A program made the position numbers and the translations under genes. The notes beneath the pieces were generated by a model. The model had not been told where the DNA came from. It searched no databases and saw nothing but the letters and a program-made list of their open reading frames with translations. 64,000 bases of DNA from Polyangium sp. 15x6 (GTDB taxonomy: Bacteria; Myxococcota_A; Polyangia; Polyangiales; Polyangiaceae), in contig NZ_JASBQE010000031.1 of the NCBI RefSeq assembly GCF_029960785.1, positions 58,923-122,922 on the forward strand, in the 5' to 3' direction. This document shows, one piece after another, positions 1 to 8,481 of this stretch. Within the stretch, counting starts at the first letter, position 1. Each line of letters opens with the position of its first letter.

Positions 1-1310
1 TCCTCCTCGCCGCGCCGCTCGATCCGCACGGTCCCCACGGCCTCGCTTTCGCACTCGACGATGAAGAGCGAGGCCTTCGGATCGGCGAGCCTCGCGGCGA
101 ACCAGGCCTTGTGCGCCTCCCACGGGATGGGGTCCTTCGAGAGCGACACGCGGCGGGCGCCCGGCTCGTCGTTGTAGACCCATACACGCCCCTCGTCGCG
201 ACGCTCGGCCTTGCGCAGGACGACGGTGGGCGCGGCGGGCGCGGGCACGGGCGCGAGGTCCTCGAGGCTCACGGGCTCGTAGGGCTCGAGGACGCGCGTC
301 ACCTTGCGCCCGAGCGCCTCGATCCCTTGCCGCGGCGACATCCCGTGCCGGTGCTTGCCGGCGCGCAGGACGATCGTGTTGCTCGTCGAGAGGGGCTCGC
401 CGGGCTCGATCCTCCGCGACGAGAAGACCGTCCGCCTCGCGAAGGCGCGCAGCTCCTCCTCGACCGCGTGCACCTCCTTGCGGCCCGTCCCGAGCGTCCG
501 CTCGACCTCGCGGATGCGCCGGATCATCTCCGTGAGCTCGTGCGGCTCGAGGGCGAAGGCGTGGTCGGGCCCCGGCAGGCGATTGCTCAGCGTGTAGTGT
601 TTCTCGATCACCACCGCGCCGAGCGCCACCGAGGTCACGGGCGCGGCGACGGCGTCACGCGAGTGGTCGGACAGGCCCGTGAGGACCCCGAAGACCTCGC
701 GCATCGTCACGAGCGCGCGGGCGTTGATGCTCTCGAGCGGCGCGGGATAGGCGGCCGTGCATTGCAGCACGATCATCTGATCGTTGCCCGCGGCGCGCAC
801 CGCCTCGATCGCCTCGCCCACCTCGACGAGCGACGCCGTGCCCGTCGAGAACACGATGGGCTTCCCCTTGGACGCCATGTGCCGCAGGAGCGGCGTGTGC
901 GTCATCTCGTAGCTCGCGCATTTGTACGCATCGACGTACGGGTCGAGCATGTCCGTCGACGCCTCGTCGAACGCCGACGCCATGAACCCGATCCCCTTCT
1001 CCCGCGCGTACGCGGCGAGCTTGGGCAGCCACTCGGGCGGCATCTCCATCGACTTGATGATGTCGAAGATGTTGCGCTCGTCGCCGAGGTAGTCGCTCTT
1101 GCCCGCGCTCGGCGGGTAGAGCGCGGACGCGCGGAAGATCTGGAACTTGACGGCGTCCGCGCCTGCCTCGACGGCCACGTCGATCAGCCGGTAGGCCTGC
1201 TCCAGGCTGCCGTTGTGGTTGCTGCCGGCCTCCGCGATGACATAGCAGCCTTCGTCGAGACCGACGCGGCGCTGGCCGATGAGGATGCTCGGGATCGATC
1301 GCTCCATCAT
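1..1310 (-). CDS. pseI: Pseudaminic acid synthase (PseI/NeuB family) fused to a PseH-like acetyltransferase, cut by the window edge
   Basis: The first ~350 residues are a sialic-acid-synthase-type enzyme, which condenses phosphoenolpyruvate with a 6-carbon amino sugar to give a 9-carbon nonulosonic acid. Visible landmarks are EAGSNHNGS near the start, FQIF, GLSDHSRD and a C-terminal SAF (antifreeze-like) region with the RAGKHRHGMSP stretch. After a Pro/Ala linker (residues ~350-361) a second domain begins, VVLRKAERRDEGRVWVYND, followed by IPWEAHKAWF and AVGTVRIER. This matches the N-terminal half of GNAT acetyltransferases of the PseH type, so the protein is probably bifunctional. The start ATG at 1310 overlaps the upstream stop (ATGA) and has AGGAG 5 bases before it. 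The 3' end lies outside the window. Choice of pseudaminic over legionaminic acid rests on the neighbouring pseB, pseC and pseG. Confidence 0.88.
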   Translation of the reverse strand, partial: MMERSIPSILIGQRRVGLDEGCYVIAEAGSNHNGSLEQAYRLIDVAVEAGADAVKFQIFRASALYPPSAGKSDYLGDERNIFDIIKSMEMPPEWLPKLAAYAREKGIGFMASAFDEASTDMLDPYVDAYKCASYEMTHTPLLRHMASKGKPIVFSTGTASLVEVGEAIEAVRAAGNDQMIVLQCTAAYPAPLESINARALVTMREVFGVLTGLSDHSRDAVAAPVTSVALGAVVIEKHYTLSNRLPGPDHAFALEPHELTEMIRRIREVERTLGTGRKEVHAVEEELRAFARRTVFSSRRIEPGEPLSTSNTIVLRAGKHRHGMSPRQGIEALGRKVTRVLEPYEPVSLEDLAPVPAPAAPTVVLRKAERRDEGRVWVYNDEPGARRVSLSKDPIPWEAHKAWFAARLADPKASLFIVECESEAVGTVRIERRGEE

Positions 1311-3157
1311 GCTCTCTCCTTGCGGTCTCTCTGCGCTGCCCGGGCGAACGCGGCGTCCGCGAGCGCGCGGCAGATACGGCTCGCGCCGCGGCCGTCGACG
1401 AGATCCAGGCACGCGCGCGCCATCGCTCGATGCGCGTCGGGGCCCGCGCGGACGAACGCCTCGATCGCGTCCGCGAGCTTGGCCTCGTTCCTCGCGTCTT
1501 CGAGATCGATACGCCGGGCCGCGCCGGCGGTAACGAGCGGATCGATCACCGCGCGCTGATTGTCGGCGACGGCCACGAGGAGCATCGGCGCGCCCATCGC
1601 CGCGAGCTCCCACGCCGTGCTCCCCGCCGCCGCGACGGCGAGATCGATCGACGCGAAGAGCGCGGCGACGTCCTTCGTGTCGTGCACGATCACCGGCCGG
1701 AGCGCGCCCTCGCCCGTGGACGCGGCGAGCGCGCGCAAGGCGTCGAGGTCCGGGTGCATCGGCCCCGCGAGGACCGTGATCCGAAGGGGCACGCTCGCCG
1801 CGATCGCGAGCGCGACCCGGAGCGCGAGGAGCGAGAGCCGCGCAGGATCACTCGCCCCGAACGTGAGGAGCAGGCCGAGCGGCGCTCGCTCGAACGATCG
1901 CGCAGGCGCCGCGTCTCGCCCGAACTCCGCGCGGAGCGGCGTGTACCGCGCGCCCGCGAGCACGAGCTTCGGCCCCACGCCACGCCCCTCCTCGCGCCCT
2001 CCCGCGTTGGGATCGAGGACCACGTCGACGGGGAGGTCCTGCTGGGAGAAATCGTCGACGTACGCCGTGACGAACGGGCCCCGGAGCGTCGCCAGCCATC
2101 GGGCCTCGAAGGCATACCCGTCCGCGACGACGACGACGGCCCCACGCGCCTCGGCCGCCTCGCGCAGCCAGAGCGCATCCGCCTCGGATCCAGGCACGAT
2201 CCGGGTCGGCACGGCGTGCACCTCGATCCCTCGCTCGGCGAAGCGCTCGGCGATCGACGCGGGCACGAGGCCGAGGAGGGCGGCGCGCCCGCCCGCGAGG
2301 ACCCAGGCCTCCGCGATCGCGAGGCAACGCATGGCATGACCCGCGCCGACCTCCGGCGTCGCGTCCGCGCGGAAAAACGCCCATGCGCCGTCGAGCCGCG
2401 CCGGTCCGTCGCTCTCCCGGAACGAGCGCTGCCGCACCGAGGCATTGAGCCGCGCGATCTCGGGGTGCGCCGCGAGGAACCGCGCCGCGCGGGCGAGCGA
2501 CATCCGATCGGGATCGCCTTCGATCGCCTCGAGCACCGTGCGCACGACGGCGAGATCCTCCGGCGTGTCCACCGTGAGGCGCAGGTGCGAGAGATCCTCG
2601 GCGGGGTGCACCACGCACGTCCGGAACCGCCCCTTCTCTTCGTAGAGGTAGGGCGTCACGTGCTCGCGGTGGTAGCCCGCGCGCCCCTCGGCGTGCGCGC
2701 GTTCGAGCGCCGCGCGGGAGAACACCTCGACCGAGAGGCCGAGCGGGATCCGTCGATCGTCGGGCGCGAAGTTCGCCGCGTAGTCGAGCGGCGCCGCGAG
2801 GAACGCCGCGACGACCCGGTCCACCTCGGCCGGATCGAGCAGCGGGCAGTCGGCCGTGATGCGCACGACGACGTCCGCGTGCGCCGCGCGCGCCGCGAGG
2901 ACGAACCGCTCGAGCACGTCGTCTTCGCTGCCACGGAAGCAGGAGAGCCCGAGCCGCGCCGCCTCGGCTTCGAGCACGTCGTCGAGCGGGCGGCGCGTCG
3001 TCGCGACGACGATCGCCGACAGCCGCTTCGCCGCGCCGAGCCGCTCCGCGAGGTGATCGAGCAGCGCGCGGCCGGCGGCGCGCTCGAGCACCTTTCCGGG
3101 CAGCCGGCTCGACCCCATGCGGGCCTGCACGATCGCGACGACACGCGGATCAGACAC
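1307..3157 (-). CDS. pseG: Bifunctional SpsF/PseF-like cytidylyltransferase fused to PseG UDP-sugar hydrolase
   Basis: This is a 616-residue two-domain protein. Residues 1-~245 form a nucleotidyltransferase of the COG1861/SpsF class, opening with VVAIVQARMGSSRLPGKVLE and carrying RITADCPLLDP. Such enzymes activate nonulosonic acids with CMP. Residues ~280-610 form PseG, which strips UDP from the acetylated diamino sugar; the GAGHAMRCLAIAEAW motif holds the expected GHxxR signature, and AAAGSTAWELAAMGAP is the nucleotide-binding C-terminal half. In many bacteria these are separate proteins. I chose the GTG at 3157 because it overlaps the pseC stop by 8 bases (GTGTCTGA) and places the QARMGS motif near residue 10. 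The longer frame to 3253 has an Arg/Ser-rich leader typical of shadow coding. Assigning PseF specificity to the first domain is inference. Confidence 0.88.
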   Translation of the reverse strand: MSDPRVVAIVQARMGSSRLPGKVLERAAGRALLDHLAERLGAAKRLSAIVVATTRRPLDDVLEAEAARLGLSCFRGSEDDVLERFVLAARAAHADVVVRITADCPLLDPAEVDRVVAAFLAAPLDYAANFAPDDRRIPLGLSVEVFSRAALERAHAEGRAGYHREHVTPYLYEEKGRFRTCVVHPAEDLSHLRLTVDTPEDLAVVRTVLEAIEGDPDRMSLARAARFLAAHPEIARLNASVRQRSFRESDGPARLDGAWAFFRADATPEVGAGHAMRCLAIAEAWVLAGGRAALLGLVPASIAERFAERGIEVHAVPTRIVPGSEADALWLREAAEARGAVVVVADGYAFEARWLATLRGPFVTAYVDDFSQQDLPVDVVLDPNAGGREEGRGVGPKLVLAGARYTPLRAEFGRDAAPARSFERAPLGLLLTFGASDPARLSLLALRVALAIAASVPLRITVLAGPMHPDLDALRALAASTGEGALRPVIVHDTKDVAALFASIDLAVAAAGSTAWELAAMGAPMLLVAVADNQRAVIDPLVTAGAARRIDLEDARNEAKLADAIEAFVRAGPDAHRAMARACLDLVDGRGASRICRALADAAFARAAQRDRKERA

Positions 3158-4304
3158 CCAGGACCTCGACGAGGGCGGAGACGACCCGATCGACGTCCGC
3201 GTCCTGCATGGCCGGGAACATGGGGATCGAGAGCGCCTCGGCGTAGAACGCATCCGCCACCGGGAAGCTCCCCGGACCCCAGCCGCGGTCGGCGTACGAG
3301 GGGTGGTGGTGCACCGGCACGTAATGCACCTGGGTGCCGATGCCGCGCTCGCGGAGCGCGATCATCACCTCGGCGCGGGACTTACCGAGCCCGGCGAAGT
3401 CGATCCGCACGACGTACAGGTGGAACGCGTGCTCCGTGCCCTCGAGCCTCCCGACCGGCTCGACGCCGCGCACGGGCTGGAAGAGCGCGTCGTAGCGCGC
3501 CGCGATCTCGCGCCTCCGGGCGACGAAGCGCTCGAGCTTTCCGAGCTGGGAGCGGCCGAGCGCCGCCTGGATGTCCGTGAGCCGGAAGTTGTGGCCGAGC
3601 AGGATCTGCTCCTGGTACCAGGGCCCCGGCGACGGCGCGTGGAGCCGGGCCGGATCCCGCGTGATGCCGTGGCTCCGGAAGAGCCGGAGCGCGTCGCGGA
3701 GCTTCTCGTCGTTCGTCGTGATGGCGCCCCCCTCCCCCGTCGTCACGTGCTTGACCGGGTGGAACGAGAACATCGTCATGTCGGAGAACCGACCCGAACC
3801 GATGGGCGATCCGCCGACCGTGGCCCCGAGCGCGTGCGCCGCGTCGTCCAGGATCGCGAGGCCGTGGCGCTTCGCGATCGCGCTGATCTCCTCCATCCGC
3901 GCCGGCTGCCCCGCGTAATGCACCGGGATGATCGCGCGCGTCTTCGGGCCGATGGCCGCTTCGAGCCGCGCCGGATCGATCGTCGCGGCCTTCGCCTCGA
4001 TGTCGACGAGCACGGGCGTCGCGCCCACGTACCGCACGCAGTTCGCCGATGCGGTGAAGGTGATCGGCGTCGTGATCACCTCGTCTTCGGGGCCGAGCCC
4101 GAGCGCGGCGCAGGCCGCGTGCAAGGCCGTCGTGCCGTTCGAGAAGGCGACCGCGAAGCGGGCCGAGGTGAGCCGCGCGATATCGGCCTCGAAGGCGTCC
4201 ACGGTGGGGCCCTGTGTGAGCCAATCGCCGCGCAGGACGGCCGCGACCGCGGCGATGTCGTCCTCGTCGATCCACTGCCTGCCATACGGGAGAAACGTAC
4301 TCAT
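3150..4304 (-). CDS. pseC: UDP-4-amino-4,6-dideoxy-sugar aminotransferase (PseC type, DegT family)
   Basis: This 384-residue PLP-dependent aminotransferase would convert the 4-keto product of PseB into the 4-amino sugar, step two of pseudaminic acid synthesis. The DegT/DnrJ/EryC1 fold is shown by FSNGTTALHAA (55-65), ILDDAAHALGA (151-161) and SFHPVKHVTTGEGG, with the Schiff-base lysine at about residue 185. LPYGRQWIDEDDI and GDWLTQGPTV are the usual PseC opening. The start ATG at 4304 overlaps the flippase stop by 4 bases (ATGA), so translation is probably coupled. A longer in-frame extension upstream runs antisense-like through the flippase gene and was rejected. Confidence 0.93.
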   Translation of the reverse strand: MSTFLPYGRQWIDEDDIAAVAAVLRGDWLTQGPTVDAFEADIARLTSARFAVAFSNGTTALHAACAALGLGPEDEVITTPITFTASANCVRYVGATPVLVDIEAKAATIDPARLEAAIGPKTRAIIPVHYAGQPARMEEISAIAKRHGLAILDDAAHALGATVGGSPIGSGRFSDMTMFSFHPVKHVTTGEGGAITTNDEKLRDALRLFRSHGITRDPARLHAPSPGPWYQEQILLGHNFRLTDIQAALGRSQLGKLERFVARRREIAARYDALFQPVRGVEPVGRLEGTEHAFHLYVVRIDFAGLGKSRAEVMIALRERGIGTQVHYVPVHHHPSYADRGWGPGSFPVADAFYAEALSIPMFPAMQDADVDRVVSALVEVLGV

Positions 4305-5818
4305 GACGACCACCTCGCGGCGATCACGCCGCGCTTGTTCGCTATCCACGCCCGCTCTTCGTCCGTCAAGAACCCCGTGGCGGCGAGCAGGACCGGCGCC
4401 GCGACGGCAATGGCGAGCTTGAGGCCGAGCTCCACGGCGACGGAGAACCTCCCGTCGACCCCCATCGCCGCGGCCGTCACGCAGACCGCGACGAAGGCGA
4501 TCCGCGCGAGCCGCCCCTTCTCGTAGGGCAGGCGCTCGCCGCGCGCCCCGGCCCAGAAGAGCAGCGCGAGGATGGCGTACCCGAGGAGCGTCGCCCACGC
4601 CGCGCCCACGATGCCGTAGCGCGGGAGCGCCCACACGTTGAGCCCGATGTTCGCGAGGCCGGCGACGAGCGTGAGGACCGGGATGATCCGCGTCCGCGAC
4701 GCGTGGAAGAGGGCGCCCACGTGCACGAGGTAGACGGCGTGCAGCGGCGCGGCAAGCGAGAGGACCATCGTGAGCGGAGCCGCCTCGGCGAAGCGCGCGG
4801 AGTAGAGGGTCCGCACGATCGTGGGCGCGAAGATCACGAAGCCGAGCGTCGCCGCCGACACCGTGAGCAAGACGAGCGTGATCGCCCGACCGATGAACTT
4901 CTCTTCGTCCGGCTTTCCATGCGCCCGCATGAACTGCGGCACGTACGCGCCGTTGACCGACTGGTTGATCATGAAGAGCGTCGTCGTCGATCCGTACGCG
5001 ACCGTATAAAGGCCGACCGCGTCGCGCCCGAGGTACTTCTCGATGAGGAGCCGATCGGCCGCCTCGAGCGCCCAGTGGCTCGACAGGTGCACGACCATCG
5101 GCAGCCCGAACGCGAGCGCGCGCCGCAGCACCGTGAGGTCGAACGCGAACCCGAACGAGCGGTACGCGAAGCGGAGGTGGACCCAGAGCATGATCGTCGG
5201 GCCCACGACCTGCGCGATGTAGACCGACATCACGCCGAGCCCGGAGAGCCCGAGCAGCCCGAACATGATGGCGTTCGTGAGGAGCGCGCTCGTGATGCGC
5301 ACACCGACGAGCTTCTTGGCGCGCTCTTGCGCCCCCCAGACCGTCTGCGCCACGGCGATGAGCGTGTTGCAGAGGAGCGCGTAGGCGACGAAGCGACCGT
5401 AGGGCGCGTACGGCACGCCCGAAAAGACGCGGGCGTAGATCGCGGGGCCGAAGATCTCCTGCGCCACCGTGAGCAGGAGCGCCCAGCCGAGCAGGAACGC
5501 GTTCACGGTGCCGAGCGCGCGCCGTTGAGCCTCGGGGTCGCGCTCGACGTCGAAGTACATGCGGTTGACGGCGCCGTCGAGGCCGAGCCGGTAGCCGCTC
5601 GCGAGCAGGTTCGTCGTGGTGCGCGTGAGGCCGAGCAGGCCGAAATCCGCGCGCGTGAGCAGGTAGGAGAGGAGCGGGTCCGCGGCGAAGGAGATGAGCG
5701 AGACGGCGAGCTGGCCTACGCCGTAAATCGTCGCGTTTCGAAAGAGACGCGAGACGCTCGAGCGGAGCGGCGCCGCAGCGGCCCGCTTGTCCGCCTCTGC
5801 CTCGAGCTCGGCGGCCAT
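4301..5818 (-). CDS. Polysaccharide flippase (Wzx/MATE-like, MVF superfamily)
   Basis: This 505-residue integral membrane protein has about 12-14 hydrophobic segments and resembles O-antigen/capsule flippases (IYGVGQLAVSLISFAADPLLSYLLTRADFG near the N terminus is characteristic). It would move a lipid-linked sugar carrying the nonulosonic acid across the inner membrane. It sits inside the pse operon, 10 bases after pseB and overlapping pseC by 4 bases, which argues that the sugar made here is exported to a surface glycan. A long-range role in flagellin glycosylation, the classic use of pseudaminic acid, is less likely because no flagellar gene is nearby. The true substrate cannot be read from sequence. 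Confidence 0.85.
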   Translation of the reverse strand: MAAELEAEADKRAAAAPLRSSVSRLFRNATIYGVGQLAVSLISFAADPLLSYLLTRADFGLLGLTRTTTNLLASGYRLGLDGAVNRMYFDVERDPEAQRRALGTVNAFLLGWALLLTVAQEIFGPAIYARVFSGVPYAPYGRFVAYALLCNTLIAVAQTVWGAQERAKKLVGVRITSALLTNAIMFGLLGLSGLGVMSVYIAQVVGPTIMLWVHLRFAYRSFGFAFDLTVLRRALAFGLPMVVHLSSHWALEAADRLLIEKYLGRDAVGLYTVAYGSTTTLFMINQSVNGAYVPQFMRAHGKPDEEKFIGRAITLVLLTVSAATLGFVIFAPTIVRTLYSARFAEAAPLTMVLSLAAPLHAVYLVHVGALFHASRTRIIPVLTLVAGLANIGLNVWALPRYGIVGAAWATLLGYAILALLFWAGARGERLPYEKGRLARIAFVAVCVTAAAMGVDGRFSVAVELGLKLAIAVAAPVLLAATGFLTDEERAWIANKRGVIAARWSS

Positions 5819-5828
5819 GGCGGCGATC

Positions 5829-6860
5829 TCAGGCGGCGCTTTGGGGCGGCAGGAAGCCGAGGCTACGGAGCATGCCGCGCAGCTCCTCGACGCCCGGCCG
5901 GTGCGTCGCGTTCGCGCTCGTGTAACAGAAGTCCTCGGGCACGCGGCGCCCCTCGTGGTGCGAACCGCCCCACCACGGGAAGCTCGGCTCGATCACGTAC
6001 ACCTTGCCCGTGTCGACCACCTGCCGCGCCTCGTCGGCCGTGATCAGCGCCTCGTGCAGCTTCTCGCCGGGCCGGATGCCCACGATGCGCCGGCGGCAGT
6101 CGGGCGCGAGCGCCTCGACGAGCGTCGCGAGGTCGGTCGCCGGGATCTGCGGGACGAACACCTCGCCGCCCTTGCCGACGGCGGCCGCGTGCAGGCAGAG
6201 GTCGAGGGCCTGATCCATGGTGATCCAGAAGCGCGTCATGCGCGGATCGGTGATGGTGATCTCGCCCTTCTCGCGCTGCGCGAGGAAGAGCGGCACGACG
6301 GACCCCTTGCTCCCGACCACGTTGCCGTACCGGACGACGGCGAACGAGGTGCCGCGCGAGGCGCCGCGGTAGCTGTTCGCAGCGACGAAGAGCTTCTCCA
6401 TGCAGAGCTTCGTCGCGCCGTACAGGTTCACGGGATTGACGGCCTTGTCGGTCGAGAGCGCGACGACGCGCTCGACACCGCGCTCGAGGGCCGCGTCGAT
6501 CACGTTCTCGGCGCCGCTGATGTTCGTGCGGATCGCCTCGATCGGGTTGTACTCGGCGAGCGGCACGTGCTTCATGGCCGCGGAGTGGAAGACGACGTCC
6601 ACGCCCTCGAAGGCGCGCCGCAGCCTGTCCCTGTCGCGCACGTCGCCCACGAAGTACCGCAGCCGCCCGTCGTCGAGCGTCTGCTGCATCTGGTAGTGCT
6701 TCTGCTCGTCCCGGCTGAAGACGATGACCTTGCGTGGCGAGGCCTCCGCGAGCAGCCGGCGCACCATCGCGGTGCCGAACGATCCCGTCCCGCCCGTCAC
6801 AAGGACGACCTTGCCCTCGAGATTGGGCGACACATCACCGAACGCGAGCTTCCGTTTCAC
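5829..6860 (-). CDS. pseB: UDP-N-acetylglucosamine 4,6-dehydratase (inverting), PseB
   Basis: This extended short-chain dehydrogenase starts the pathway by converting UDP-GlcNAc to the 4-keto-6-deoxy-L-sugar. From the GTG start at 6860 the protein is 343 residues, normal for PseB. TGGTGSFG (22-29) binds NADP; the PseB-type MKHVPLAEYNPIEAIRTN follows at 97-113; YGATK supplies the catalytic Tyr147 and Lys151. I chose the GTG at 6860 because AGGAG lies 6 bases upstream and the upstream extension to an ATG at 6938 adds 26 residues unlike any PseB. It is the first gene of the operon, so the 6861-7009 gap should hold its promoter, shared with the divergent glycosyltransferase. Confidence 0.93.
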   Translation of the reverse strand: MKRKLAFGDVSPNLEGKVVLVTGGTGSFGTAMVRRLLAEASPRKVIVFSRDEQKHYQMQQTLDDGRLRYFVGDVRDRDRLRRAFEGVDVVFHSAAMKHVPLAEYNPIEAIRTNISGAENVIDAALERGVERVVALSTDKAVNPVNLYGATKLCMEKLFVAANSYRGASRGTSFAVVRYGNVVGSKGSVVPLFLAQREKGEITITDPRMTRFWITMDQALDLCLHAAAVGKGGEVFVPQIPATDLATLVEALAPDCRRRIVGIRPGEKLHEALITADEARQVVDTGKVYVIEPSFPWWGGSHHEGRRVPEDFCYTSANATHRPGVEELRGMLRSLGFLPPQSAA

Positions 6861-7009
6861 GACCTTCTCCTCGGAGCGCCCGCGCCTCGAGCCGCGGACG
6901 AAAGCATCGCCCCCGACGTAGCACGACGCCCGGGCCATGACGAGGGGCCGGAGGCGCGCCTCGTCGCCCGCGCGAGCGCGTGCTAGCGCGAGCCCGCGAG
7001 AACGAGAAA

Positions 7010-8125
7010 ATGACTCTGACTGTCGTGCTTCATGGCGATCCGGCTGCCACCCAGCAAGCCCGGCTCGCCTCCGCGCTCGTCGCGCGTGGCCACCACGTGG
7101 TGCTCTGCGACGCGCCCGGAATCGCCGCCCGCGTGCGCGCGACGCACCCCGATCGCTGCACGGAGATGTCGAGCCACCCGCGGCTGCCCATGTTCCTCCG
7201 GCGTCTCCTCGCGCGCCGGACCGCGCGCAAGCTCGGGGCGAGCGTGGTGCACCTGAACTCGCTGAAACACTGGCATACGCTCTGGATCGGCATCCTGCCG
7301 TACGTGGCCACGGCCTGGGGCAGCGATCTCAACGACGAGGTGTTCCCGAAGCCGAGGCATGTGACGCGCGCCGTCGACCGCGTCCTCGTCCACGCGGCAG
7401 CCGTGACCGCCGACTCGAACGCGCTGCTTCAGAAGGCCCGCGCTCGCGCGAAGGGCTCCCGCGCGCCCTTCGAGCTCGTGTTCTGGGGAGTCGACCGCGC
7501 ACTCTTCGACCCAGCGAAGGTCTCGGCCCGCGCGCGCGCCCTGCGCGAGGAGCTCGGCATCCCGGAGGGCACGCGCGTGCTGCTGAGCCCGCGCCAGAAC
7601 AAGCCGCACTACCACGTCGACCGCATCCTGCGCGCCTTCGCAGCGAGCGCATGGTCCCAGAGCGGCGTGATGGTCATCAAGCTGCACGGCCGCGAGGACG
7701 ACGCCGTGCACGAGGCGCGTCTCCGCGCACTCGCCGAGGAGCTCAGCGTCGCCACACGCGTACATTTCGCGCCGCCCTGCTCGTACGAGGATCTGCCCGC
7801 GACCTACGCCATGGCCGACGTGGCAGTCTCGGCCCTCGAAGCCGACGGCGTGCCAAGCACGTTCTGCGAGCTCATGTCACTCGGCGTGCCCATCGTGGCG
7901 ACGGACCTGCCAGACTACGCAGGCGTGCTCGCGCACGAGGATCGAGCCCTGCTCGTCCCCCCCGGCAATCACGCCGCACTCGTCGGAGCCCTCGATCGTC
8001 TCGCCGCAGACCCCACGCTCGGCGCCGCCCTCGCCAAGCGCGGCAAGGCCTGGGCCGAGCAACACGCCGACTGGGAGCGGTGTGTCGACCGCTGGGAGGC
8101 GCTCTACCGGAAGGCGATCGCCTAG
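7010..8125 (+). CDS. Glycosyltransferase, family 4-like (GT-B fold)
   Basis: This 371-residue retaining GT-B glycosyltransferase has an N-terminal domain starting TLTVVLHGDP and a C-terminal sugar-nucleotide domain with LLSPRQNKPHYHVDRILRAF. The acceptor-phosphate Glu region is EADGVPSTFCELMSLGVPIVATDLPDYAG. It is transcribed away from the pse operon and plausibly adds a sugar to the same surface glycan. The ATG at 7010 is preferred. A GTG at 6980 would add ten residues (LARARENEK) with no better ribosome site. Acceptor and donor are unknown. Confidence 0.82.
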   Translation: MTLTVVLHGDPAATQQARLASALVARGHHVVLCDAPGIAARVRATHPDRCTEMSSHPRLPMFLRRLLARRTARKLGASVVHLNSLKHWHTLWIGILPYVATAWGSDLNDEVFPKPRHVTRAVDRVLVHAAAVTADSNALLQKARARAKGSRAPFELVFWGVDRALFDPAKVSARARALREELGIPEGTRVLLSPRQNKPHYHVDRILRAFAASAWSQSGVMVIKLHGREDDAVHEARLRALAEELSVATRVHFAPPCSYEDLPATYAMADVAVSALEADGVPSTFCELMSLGVPIVATDLPDYAGVLAHEDRALLVPPGNHAALVGALDRLAADPTLGAALAKRGKAWAEQHADWERCVDRWEALYRKAIA

Positions 8126-8128
8126 CAA

Positions 8129-8478
8129 GGCGGCGCCGCGCCGGGGGATTGCCTAGCAAGGCGCCGCGCCGGGGCTCTGCCCCGGTCCCCGCGGGGGCTG
8201 TTCGCCCCTCGACCCGAACCAGGGCAAGCCCTGGACTCGGGGTGGAAGAACTGCGCTCCGCGCAGTTCTTCCAACGGGCCAGTTTGGACCGCGTTGCCCG
8301 TTGAAACGACAGTGCGGCTGTCTTGGTTGGCAGGTGCGTCGCCGGTCTTGCCTCGGCCTGTTCGATGAACTGCGCATCGCGCAGTTCATCGACCCCGGGT
8401 CCAGCGCTTGCGCTGGTCCGGGTCCAGGGGCGGACAGCCCCTGGTGGGGCCTGGGGCAACGCCCCAGCGAAACGCCCC
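8129..8478. repeat. Family A hairpin-rich repeat, full copy 1, between converging genes
   Basis: The element fills the gap between the glycosyltransferase and the debranching gene, which converge here. It has two arms of stacked inverted repeats around a less structured centre of about 90 bases. The best stems are TGGAAGAACTGCGC with its exact complement and a TCC loop (8243-8273), and TCGATGAACTGCGC with its complement and an ATC loop (8362-8392). Smaller ones are CCAGGGCAAGCCCTGG and CCAGCGCTTGCGCTGG, flanked by C/G-rich hairpins such as CGCCGGGGCTCTGCCCCGG. Copies recur at 14572, 39775 and 55575. Likely roles are bidirectional transcription termination or a mobile REP-like element. Confidence 0.85.
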
Positions 8479-8481
8479 CGA

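Noticed and set aside
111..1559. Long plus-strand open frame antisense to the PseI fusion
   Set aside because: Its product is Arg/His-rich and low in complexity, the usual mirror of a GC-rich gene on the other strand; PseI motifs on the minus strand are unmistakable.
6861..6938. Upstream ATG start for pseB
   Set aside because: It would add 26 residues absent from the family, while the GTG at 6860 has AGGAG at ideal spacing.
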